A stretch of DNA of 64,000 nt from Thermoplasmata archaeon (GTDB taxonomy: Archaea; Thermoplasmatota; Thermoplasmata; Lutacidiplasmatales; UBA184): NCBI GenBank assembly GCA_022750435.1, contig JAKIVS010000010.1, positions 1 to 64,000 of the forward strand, given 5' to 3'. Shown in pieces: positions 45,976-55,200 of the stretch; within the stretch, counting starts at the first letter, position 1, and every line of letters starts with the position of its first letter. The notes under the pieces are model-generated. The model saw only the letters and a list, made by a program, of their open reading frames with translations. It had not been told where the DNA came from and searched no databases. Made by a program: the position numbers and the translations under genes.

Positions 45976-46435
45976 CACGCGTCGGATGGAATACGCCTGG
46001 ACGCTCGCCGTCGTGGCGCTCCTCGCCGGCGTGCTGTTCTACTCGACGATCCTGCTCTACGACGACACCGACGCCACGCCCTCCCACGTCGACGAATACA
46101 TCGACGTGATCGGCCACCAATGGTTCTGGGAGTTCTGCTACACCAACGACACGTGTGCCAACGCCACCTACAATCCCAGCAACAACACCGCAACGGGCGG
46201 GGCGATGTGGGTGCGTCCGGGCACCGAGGTCCAGATCAACGTCACCAGCGACGACGTGATCCATTCCTTCAACGTCCCGAGCCTCGGCGTCCGGCTCGAT
46301 GCGATCCCCGGCCGCGTCAACACGATCGCGTTCGCGGTCCCGGCGGCCCCGGTCGGGACGAGCTATCTGATCCAGTGCACCGAATTCTGCGGGACCTACC
46401 ACGGCATCATGCGGGCCTTCGTGGTCGTCACGTAG
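45968..46435 (+). CDS. coxB: Cytochrome c oxidase subunit II, TM2 plus CuA domain
   Basis: MEYAWTLAVVALL; GHQWFWEF; VIHSFNVPSLG; CTEFCGTYHGIM (CuA C-x3-C-x3-H-x2-M). Confidence 0.93.
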   Translation: MDSTRRMEYAWTLAVVALLAGVLFYSTILLYDDTDATPSHVDEYIDVIGHQWFWEFCYTNDTCANATYNPSNNTATGGAMWVRPGTEVQINVTSDDVIHSFNVPSLGVRLDAIPGRVNTIAFAVPAAPVGTSYLIQCTEFCGTYHGIMRAFVVVT

Positions 46436-49400
46436 GTTCTTCTTCGTACACCGGCAGCATCTCGGCGGGCTCCGGATCCTCAGGGGGGGCTCTCCCCCGA
46501 CCCGACCGCACCGCGATCACCGCCGCCACTCCCACGGCCACGGCTCCGCCGACGACGACGGCGAGCTCGACGAGGGGGATTCCCCTGGTTCCGCTCCCGC
46601 CCGGCACCGGCTGGAGCGAGACGGTCGTGTAGTTGCCCGCCACTCCCGTCGACACCGTCACGTTCGCCGCCTCGAACCCGGGGGCGGTCACGGAGACGTT
46701 GTAGGTTCCCGGGCCCGTCCCGAACGTGAACTCCCCATTGGCGTCCGTCGACCGGGTGCCCTCCCCACGGCCCGTCGTCGTCCACAGCGTCACCGACGCC
46801 GCGGTCAGCGGGCGTCCGGTGGCCGCGTCCACCACCACACCCCGGAGGGGGACCTCGGTCCGTGGGAGGGCGATGTTGTGCAGAACCGAGGCGCCGCTCA
46901 CCTGGATGGGGACCCGGACGGTCCCATACTGGATTGTCCCGTTGGTCGGATCGCTCGCCGTCAGCGTCGTCGTTCCGTTGGGGAGCTGCAGGCTGTAGGC
47001 GCCGTTTGCATCCGAGCGCGCCACCACCGTCCCGTTGTTCGCGATCGTCACCCCGGCCAGAATGCTTCCGGTGTCCCCGTCGGAGGTCACGCCCTCCACG
47101 AGGTAGCTCATCGCCAGGAGCGCGAAGTTGACGCCCGTGACGTTCCCGTGGACGAGGAGCGTCGTGTTCTCGGACCGATAGTTCGGCTCCCCGACGATCA
47201 CTTCCACGGTCCCCCAGCGCACCTCGAACCGGTAGTCCCCTCCGCCGCCGCTCACGGCCTGGGCGACGCGGCCGCCGCCCTCCTCCGCGACCACGAGGGC
47301 GTTGACGAGGCCGGTGCCGGTCGCCGCGGCCGTGACGACACCGCTCACGTTCTCGAAGACGTCCGGCGGAATCGGGGTCAGGACGAGGAGGCCCGCATGC
47401 ACGGTGCCTCCCGAGATCACGACGACCGTCTCGGACGCATCCGGATAGCCGGCGGCGGAGGCCGTGAGGGTGTTCGGACCCGGGGAGGCGGAGAGCACGT
47501 ACGAGCCGTTCGCGAGCGTCCGTCCGGCTCCGCTGCACGGCCCGGCGTACGTCGGGCACGGGAGCACGGTGGCGTTCCCGATGGGCGCCCCGGTGGAGTT
47601 GACCACCTCCCCCCAGACGTTCCCGTACGACTGGAGGAACAAGGTGCCGACGTCGAGATCCGCGCCCGGCGCGATCGCGATCGGGAACCGCGTGGCGTTG
47701 TATCCCGGAGCGTCGGCGTACAGGTAGTACGTCCCAGGGGGCGACTGCACCGAGAAGGTTCCGTTCGCGTCGGTGGTGACCGTCTCGTCCGGAAGGCACC
47801 CGCCCGGACCGCTGTACTTCGAGCAGATGCTCACGTTCGCCCCGACGAGGAGATCGCCGTGGGGAAGGCTCCGCACCACCCCGTGCACGGTGCCGAAGGT
47901 GAACACCGGCACGTTCCCGAGCTCGACGAACGAGTCGGGAGTGACGTTGACCAGCTTCGAGATGTTCGTGAGGTAGAGCGGGGAATCGACCGTCACCTGG
48001 TCGACGCCGGCGGCGGCGCCGATCCAGAACACCCCGGAGACGTTGGACTCCACATGGTTGAGGCACACCATCGTGCCGACCGGGCACAGCGAGACCGTCG
48101 CGTACGGGACCGAGACATTCCCCGGCTCGGCGACCACCGTCCCTTCGACCACGCCGTTCGCGGTCATGTTCAGCTGCGGGTCGACGACGTCGGTTCCGTA
48201 GGTCAGGTTCTCGTGGAGGGTGAAGGTGGAGTAGCCGAGCGCGGTGAACGTGATGTTCGCGGCCGACGACGGGAGCGCGGAGAGGTAGTACTGGCCGAGG
48301 TCGCTCCCGAAGATCGTTTGCGTGTGGATCCCGAGGGCGTTCTCCGCGACCTGCAGCCCGAGCACCGGGAGGTCGGTGGTGTTGTCGAACACGCCGGGGA
48401 CGACGGGGACCCCCACGGTGTTCACCTGCCGGCTCCGTACGTCGGCGTAGCCGTCTCCGGCCAGCGCCGCGACCGTGATGGGTCCGTACGCATCGGTCGT
48501 CCGATTCACCACGGTTGTGGTCCCGGTGAAGTTCGCGTAGGCGGGCGAGCCGGTGGTCAGGGTATCGTTGCCCGGGGGGGCCGACGTGTTGACGAAGCCG
48601 GTCCCGTTGGAGGGCGCAGAGCCGCTCAGGGGCCGGGACAACGGGCCCCCGAAGCCGCTCGCCTCGAGCTCGATGCCGGAGAGGGGGAGCAACGTCCCGA
48701 CTTCCCGGATCGTCGCCGTCACGAAGCCGAATTCCGACATGGCCACCGTCGGACCCGCGACCACCACACCGCCGTGCAGGGGACCCACGGAGGCGTTCGA
48801 GCGGGCGGGAACGAGACCCCCCGCCCCCGCGGAGACTCGGATCGACGACGCGCCGTTGGGGAGGAATCCGACGTAATACCCGCCGGGGCCGGTGACGAAC
48901 GAGGCGAGTCCGAGGACGGGTCCGCTCGACTCCACTCCGAATGTGGCGAAGAACGCGGGAGGTGAGGTGGCTCCCACGACCTCGGTGAGATCGCCGGCTT
49001 CGCCACCGAGGATCTCGAGGCCGGCCGCTCCGCCGGCCTCGGTGCCGTTGTAGCGGGTGTCGGGGATCGTGGCGGAGAAGACGAGGCGGCTCGTGTTGTA
49101 TCCCGGGAGGGAATTCCCGTAGCCGCTCGGCCCTCCGCCCGTCAGGAGGAGCGTGTCCGGCGCGCCATAGGGTGCGCTCACGTTGAAGAACCCGCCACTG
49201 TCGGTGGCCCCGGGCGGACTGCAGGCCCCCGACCCGTCGCAGGCGATGACCACGAGTTGGTCGGCCCCTTCCCCGTACTCGGCCCCCAACGAATCCCACG
49301 GGTCGATGAGGACGCGTCCCGCGACCCAGACGAGGGGGGTCAGGAGCACCGTGCCGACGTTGACGGTGCCGGCCACCGAGGCGTTGAGGAACACCCGCCC

Positions 49401-52151
49401 GGTCTCGTAGTGCGTCGCGTTGATCCAGATCTCATAGGCGCCGTGGACGGTGCTCAGGTTGAACTCCCCCCCCGGGAGGGTGAACGACGACGTGAACGAG
49501 CAGCTCCCGGTGGCGATCACGAGACAGACGCTCAACTGGGCGTTGCCGACCCCCAGCCCGGAGAGCGCGTCGACCGTCCGGCCGACGACCCAGGAGCCGG
49601 TCGTCGGGGCGGAGGAGTTCGCTCCGCGAGGGGCGAAGGGCGACGGCGCCCCGGAGGCGACCCCGACCGGGGGCAGCCGCATCGTCGGCGCGACCGCGGG
49701 GCTACCGGGGGTCAGGTTCAGGAAGGTGCTCTCGGGGTCGAATCCCGAGGCGGTGGCGGTGATCTCGACCGCGTTCGCGGGGAATCGGGTGACCGGTGCG
49801 GTCCCTTCGTACGTCCCGTTCGTTCCGCTCGTTTCCGTGCCCGGATAGCACGGTTGCAGCGGCGCGACGTTGCAGACCGTGACCACGGCCTGGAGGATCG
49901 GCAGGCCGGTCGTGGCGGAGACGAGGCGACCGGAGTACGAGGCGACCGGGCCGAGCTCGATCTCCCCCGTCGAGTTGTTCGCGGTGACGTCGATCCACGT
50001 GTAGTTGGTCCGGAATCCGATCTCGGAGGTCGTGACGACGTCCCACCCGAGCGGGGCCGGTGCGGAGAACGAGCCATTGGTCGAGGTGGCGGCGGTGAAA
50101 CACGTCGATTGGCTCGTCACCGGGCAGACTTGAATCGAGCCGGCCCAACCGCCGGGGGGCGCGTAGGTCGAGGGCGCCCCTTCGAGTCCGATCGACCCGT
50201 AGATCGCCCCGACGCTGAGGTCGAGCGGGAAGGTCCCGAGGTCGGTCGGGTGGTCTTCCTGCGCACAGCATCGGAACGGGACGGTCAGCCAGGTCCCGGT
50301 GTGCAGCGTCCCCCAGGTGATGTCGACCTCGTCCGGCCCGGGCGGGGCCGGGGCGCAGAAGGTGTACGGCCCGGTGGGGCACCCGGCCGGAATCGCCTGG
50401 TCCTGACCGCCCGAGCTTGTGGTTACGCCCGGGAGGCACTCCCCGGTCCGGACGCTCGAGCAGACCCCGATGGAGACCGGGACGTTCGTGTCGTTGGCGA
50501 GCGAGCCGGAGAGCACCACCGTCCCCGAGACGTAGGTTCCCGGGTCCGCGTCGAAGGCTCCCACCATCGTCACGTGGTCGGGGGTCACGTTGACCCAACT
50601 GATGTTGATGTACTGGAACGGCCACGGCGGCCACGGCTGGCCGCCGGGGAACGACAGCTCGGCGAGGGGGAAGCCATCCGGTTCGACGTAGGCGCGGTAG
50701 AGGAACAGGATGTTGCGCAGCGGCGCGACCGGGAACAGCTCCGTCTGTCCGAGCACCACGCCCGTACCGGTGCAGCTGGGGGGCAGGGTTTCGGCCCCGT
50801 TCGCGGGGAGACCGGTGTTGCTCCCGGAGAGGGAGCAGGCGATCACCGCGAGGCCCCCTCCGAGGGGGGGCAGCGAGCTCGGCCAGGAACCGTTCGGCGA
50901 GCCTCCCGTAAAATTGACGGTCACCTCGACCGTTCCGAACGGGACGAGCTCGACCGTGCCGAAGTCCACGACGCCCGAGGGCCCGGACGGAACGTCGGCC
51001 GTTTGGGTCACGTTGCTCACGTACCCGGCAGCGTCCACCCCGAGGAACCCGGGGCCGGCGATGGCGGAGAAGTTGACCACCCCGCCCGTCCCACCGCCCG
51101 AGGAGACGTTCGCAAAGAACGGTCCCAGGCACGTCAGGTCAATGCGGTCGGAACAGAACTTCAGGGTGGCGTTCACCGGCGCGCCCGTCACGCTGTCGAC
51201 CACGGTCACGGTCGAGTTGATCCCTCCCTCGAGCTCCACCGTGCCGACGTTGACGACGGCCCAGGGGGCGGGGGAGGCGTAGGTGGCGTTGCCCACGAAC
51301 TGGGGACCCGACCCGGGCGGTCCGACCTGCACCTCGATCGCGATCGGGTCGACCTCGAAGGAGAAGGTGCCGTTGGACAGCGACAGCGTCTGGTCCGGCC
51401 CCCCGAGCGCCCCGTCCCGGGATTCGCTGCTGAGGTTGGCGCCCGCCACCGGAGGGAGCCCCGGCAGGTCGGCGACGACCTTCCCGACGACGGTGGCGAG
51501 GTGGACCATCCGAATGTTGCCGACGGGGGTCACCACGCCGGAGGTGACGTTCGCGAAGCTCCGGTTCCCGAGGTAGTCCAGGACGGAGAACGTCAGGACG
51601 ACCGGTCCCGGATCTCCCTCGACCCGGAAGTATCCCGTCCCGTTCGTCGGGGTCGCATTCACCGTACAGTTCCCGCACACGCCGCTCGGGGTGGAGATGG
51701 ACACGAGAGCGCCGGCGATCGGCGTACCGTACACACTGTCGATGACGTTCCCCGAGACCCAGCCTCCGGCGACGCCCGGACGGCGTGTCGCCGGTGCCGG
51801 AGCCGCGGGTGGAGGATGCGCGCCCGCGGGGCTGGACGATCCGGCGAGCTGCGCGAGTACGGACGGGAGCGAGCCGCTCCACGAATGGTCCTGTCGATAG
51901 ATCGACGGCCCGTTGACAAATCGCCCTCCCCCGGACGCGCCCGCCAGGCCGACGACGGGCGAGTGCGTCGCCCCGCTCCGGGGGGAGACCGCAGCATGGG
52001 GACCGAGCGCCGGTGGGAGCGTCGCCGGCGTCGCGGAGACCATCGGTACCGCCGAGAGCACCAGCAGGGCGAGGATCAGGAGAACGGGGTGGCGCGCGGC
52101 CCTCGCCCCACGGAGCGGATGCCGGCGGACCGACCCGGACGCAGCAGCCAT
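46428..52151 (-). CDS. Giant surface protein A: CarboxypepD_reg-like repeats, C-terminal TM anchor
   Basis: Signal peptide RHPVLLILALLVLSAVPMVSA, repeated V.G.V...G.PI.GA.V...C...C...T..NGTF..(A)PPG...L.A..GY units, C-terminal VELAVVVGGAVAVGVAAVIAV + RSGRGR tail. True start about 52151, not 55385 as in the ORF track. Confidence 0.88.
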   Translation of the reverse strand: MAAASGSVRRHPLRGARAARHPVLLILALLVLSAVPMVSATPATLPPALGPHAAVSPRSGATHSPVVGLAGASGGGRFVNGPSIYRQDHSWSGSLPSVLAQLAGSSSPAGAHPPPAAPAPATRRPGVAGGWVSGNVIDSVYGTPIAGALVSISTPSGVCGNCTVNATPTNGTGYFRVEGDPGPVVLTFSVLDYLGNRSFANVTSGVVTPVGNIRMVHLATVVGKVVADLPGLPPVAGANLSSESRDGALGGPDQTLSLSNGTFSFEVDPIAIEVQVGPPGSGPQFVGNATYASPAPWAVVNVGTVELEGGINSTVTVVDSVTGAPVNATLKFCSDRIDLTCLGPFFANVSSGGGTGGVVNFSAIAGPGFLGVDAAGYVSNVTQTADVPSGPSGVVDFGTVELVPFGTVEVTVNFTGGSPNGSWPSSLPPLGGGLAVIACSLSGSNTGLPANGAETLPPSCTGTGVVLGQTELFPVAPLRNILFLYRAYVEPDGFPLAELSFPGGQPWPPWPFQYINISWVNVTPDHVTMVGAFDADPGTYVSGTVVLSGSLANDTNVPVSIGVCSSVRTGECLPGVTTSSGGQDQAIPAGCPTGPYTFCAPAPPGPDEVDITWGTLHTGTWLTVPFRCCAQEDHPTDLGTFPLDLSVGAIYGSIGLEGAPSTYAPPGGWAGSIQVCPVTSQSTCFTAATSTNGSFSAPAPLGWDVVTTSEIGFRTNYTWIDVTANNSTGEIELGPVASYSGRLVSATTGLPILQAVVTVCNVAPLQPCYPGTETSGTNGTYEGTAPVTRFPANAVEITATASGFDPESTFLNLTPGSPAVAPTMRLPPVGVASGAPSPFAPRGANSSAPTTGSWVVGRTVDALSGLGVGNAQLSVCLVIATGSCSFTSSFTLPGGEFNLSTVHGAYEIWINATHYETGRVFLNASVAGTVNVGTVLLTPLVWVAGRVLIDPWDSLGAEYGEGADQLVVIACDGSGACSPPGATDSGGFFNVSAPYGAPDTLLLTGGGPSGYGNSLPGYNTSRLVFSATIPDTRYNGTEAGGAAGLEILGGEAGDLTEVVGATSPPAFFATFGVESSGPVLGLASFVTGPGGYYVGFLPNGASSIRVSAGAGGLVPARSNASVGPLHGGVVVAGPTVAMSEFGFVTATIREVGTLLPLSGIELEASGFGGPLSRPLSGSAPSNGTGFVNTSAPPGNDTLTTGSPAYANFTGTTTVVNRTTDAYGPITVAALAGDGYADVRSRQVNTVGVPVVPGVFDNTTDLPVLGLQVAENALGIHTQTIFGSDLGQYYLSALPSSAANITFTALGYSTFTLHENLTYGTDVVDPQLNMTANGVVEGTVVAEPGNVSVPYATVSLCPVGTMVCLNHVESNVSGVFWIGAAAGVDQVTVDSPLYLTNISKLVNVTPDSFVELGNVPVFTFGTVHGVVRSLPHGDLLVGANVSICSKYSGPGGCLPDETVTTDANGTFSVQSPPGTYYLYADAPGYNATRFPIAIAPGADLDVGTLFLQSYGNVWGEVVNSTGAPIGNATVLPCPTYAGPCSGAGRTLANGSYVLSASPGPNTLTASAAGYPDASETVVVISGGTVHAGLLVLTPIPPDVFENVSGVVTAAATGTGLVNALVVAEEGGGRVAQAVSGGGGDYRFEVRWGTVEVIVGEPNYRSENTTLLVHGNVTGVNFALLAMSYLVEGVTSDGDTGSILAGVTIANNGTVVARSDANGAYSLQLPNGTTTLTASDPTNGTIQYGTVRVPIQVSGASVLHNIALPRTEVPLRGVVVDAATGRPLTAASVTLWTTTGRGEGTRSTDANGEFTFGTGPGTYNVSVTAPGFEAANVTVSTGVAGNYTTVSLQPVPGGSGTRGIPLVELAVVVGGAVAVGVAAVIAVRSGRGRAPPEDPEPAEMLPVYEEEPT

Positions 52152-52204
52152 CGTGGGGCCGAGCCGCGCGACACCCGGCGGCCGTAAGGCGCCTTCGACC
52201 GTCG

Positions 52205-55200
52205 TCAGGGCTCTTCGGCGGGCTCCGGCGTCTCGTACACGGGCAGCAGTTGCTCCGCCTCCGGGTCCTCCGGAGGCGCTCGACCGCGACCCGACCGCAC
52301 GGCGATCACGGCCGCCACTCCCACCGCGACCACGCCGCCCACGATCACGGCGAGCTCCTCGAGGGGGATCCCCCCGGCTCCTTTCCCGCTCGGTACGGGC
52401 ACGAGCGACACCGTCGTGTAATTCCCCGCCACTCCCGTCGACACTGTCACGTTCGCGGACTCGAACCCGGGCGCCGACACCGAGACGTTGTACGTTCCCG
52501 GGCCCGTCCCGAATGTGAACTCCCCGTTGGCGTCCGTCGAGCGAGTCCCTTCTCCCCGGCCCGTCGTCGTCCACAGCGTCACCGACGCCGCGGTCAGCGG
52601 GCGTCCCGTGGCGGCATCCACGACCACGCCGCGGAGCGGGACCTCGGTGCGCGGGAGGGCGATGTTGTGCTGGACGGAGGCCCCCGCGACTTGGATGGGG
52701 ACTCGGAGCGTTCCGTACTGGATCGTCCCGTTGGTTGGGTAGCTCGCCGTTAGCGTCGTCGTTCCGTTGGGGAGTTGCAGGCGGAAGGCTCCGTTCGCAT
52801 CGGAGCGGGCCACCACCGTGCCGTTGTTGGCCAGCGCGACGCCGGCCAGAATGCTCCCGGAGTCTCCGTCCGACGTAACGCCCGTCACGAGGTAGGTCAT
52901 CGTCGCCAAGGCGAAGTTCACCCCGGTCACGTTGGAGTGGACCATCAGCGTCGTGTTCTCGGACCGGTAGTTCGGCTCCCCGACGATCACTTCCACGGTC
53001 CCCCAGCGCACCTCGAACCGGTAGGCACCTCCGCCGCCGCTCACCGCCTGAGCGACGCGGCCGCCGCCCTCCTCGGCGACGACGAGCGCGTTGGGGAGGC
53101 CGGTTCCCGTGGCGGCCGCCGTCACGACCCCGCTGACGTTCTCGAACACGTCGGGCGGGATCGGGGTGAGCACGATCGGGCCCACGTCGACCGTCCCTCC
53201 GGAGACGACGTCCACCACGACCGACGTGTCCAGGTAGCCCGCGGCCGACACGGTCAGGTCGCTCGGTCCCGGGGAAGTGGAAAGCGCGAACGAACCGTTC
53301 GGCGGCGTCAGGGCCGCCGCGGTGCACGGGCCCGCGTAGGTCGGGCAGGGGAGTACGGTCGCGTTGCTGAGGGGGACCGACGAGGTGTTCACGACCTCGC
53401 CGAGCAGGATGCCGAACGATTCCAGGAACAGGGTGCCCACGTACAAGTTCGCCCCCGGCCCGACGACCAGGAGGAACCGAGATGCGTTGTACCCCGGCGC
53501 CTCCGCGTAGAGGTAGTACGTCCCGGGAGGGGTTTGGATCGAGAAGGTACCGTTCGCGTCGGTGACCACCGTTTCGTCGGCGAGGCACCCCCCCGGCGCG
53601 CTGAACTTCGAGCAGAGGCTGACGTTCACCCCCACCATCAGTTGGCCGTGCGGCAGCGCCCGCACGAGCCCGTGGACCGTCCCGAAGGTGAACACCGGGA
53701 CGTTCCCGAGCTCGGTGAACGAATCCGGCGTGACGTTCACCAGCTTCGAGATGTTCGAGAGGTAGAGGTCCGACTGCACCGACACCTGGTCGAGGCCCGC
53801 GGGAGCGGCGATCCAGAACACGCCGGTGGCGTTCGTTTCCACGGCGTTCGTGCAGGAGAGGTCGGTCACGGCGCAGACCACCACGTTCGCGTACGGGACC
53901 GACACGTTCCCGGGCTCGGCCGTGACGGTGCCCGCGAGGAGTCCGTTCGCGGTGAGATTGAGCTGAGGCTCGACGACGTCGCGGCCCGCGGTAAAGTTGA
54001 AATTTTGGTTGACCGGGGTGAACCCGAGGGCGGAGAAGGTGACCGTCGCGTCGGGCGAGGGCACCGCCTCCACGAAGTACTGCCCGAGGTCGTTGCCGAA
54101 GGCGGGGAGCGAGTTGACGCCGCCGGGGGCGTTCTCGACAACCTCCATCGCGTCGACCGGTCGTCCGGTGAGGTTGTCGAACCCGCCCGGGACCGGGGGA
54201 ACTCCGTCGGTGTTCACCTCCCGACTTCGGAGCGTCGCGAAGCCGCCGTTCGGGAGCGCCGTGAGGTTGATGGTGCCGATCGCGTCGGTGACGCCGCTCA
54301 CCACGTCGGTCAATCCGGTGTACGTCGCGTAGGCGACCGCGCCCGTCGAGAGGGCGTCGGCGCCGGGCGGGGCGGTGACGTTGACGAAGCCGAGACCGTT
54401 CGAGTCGGCAGAGCCGCTCAAGGTCACGTTGCCCGGCCCCCCGCCGAGGACATTCAGGGCGATCCCGAGAAGGGGGGCGTGAGTCACGGCGTCCTGCAAC
54501 GTCGCCGTGACGAAGCCGAACCGGGCGACCGTCAGGTTCGGGCCCGGCACGACGAGGCCCGGTTGGATGATTCCGGAGTAGGGGGTCGAGGTTCCCGGGA
54601 CAAGTCCGGACGCCGTGCCCGTCGCTCGGACCCCGGTCCAGCCGTCGGGGAGGAACCCGGCGTAGAACCCCGCGCCACCGATCCAGTAGCCCGTCGCGCC
54701 CCCGACGATCCCCGGAGCATTCAGGGCGTAGACGGCGAACGCCGCGGGTGGGATCGCGCTGCCGACCGACTCGTGGATGTTCCCCGTGAGGCCCCCGAGG
54801 ATCTTCAACGCGACCGAGTTTCCGGGTCCCGAGCCGTTGAGGGTGGTGAGCGGCGTGGAGACGTCCACGGCGAGGGCCGTTCCGTTGTAGCCGTTCATCG
54901 TGTTCCCGTACTGTCCGGCGGGACCGCCTCCCACGATGCGAAGGGTGTCCGGGCTCCCCGCGGGGGCGCTCAGGTTGAACGAGCCGTCGGAGGAGGTGCT
55001 GGCCAGCGGGCCGCAGAGCAGGGAGGGAGTGCAGGCCGTCAGGGCGACGCCGTTCGCCCCTTCTCCGTCCAGCCCGAACAGGGATTCCCACGGGTCGATG
55101 AGCACGCGGCCGGTAATGCGGTCGAGCGGAGCGATCGCAATCGCACCGAGGTCGACCGTTCCAGCGCTGGAGGCGTTCAGGTAGACGGAGTGGGCCACGT

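Noticed and set aside
49257-52187. 976-aa plus-strand ORF antisense to giant gene A
   Set aside because: Same explanation: shadow ORF with no recognisable fold.
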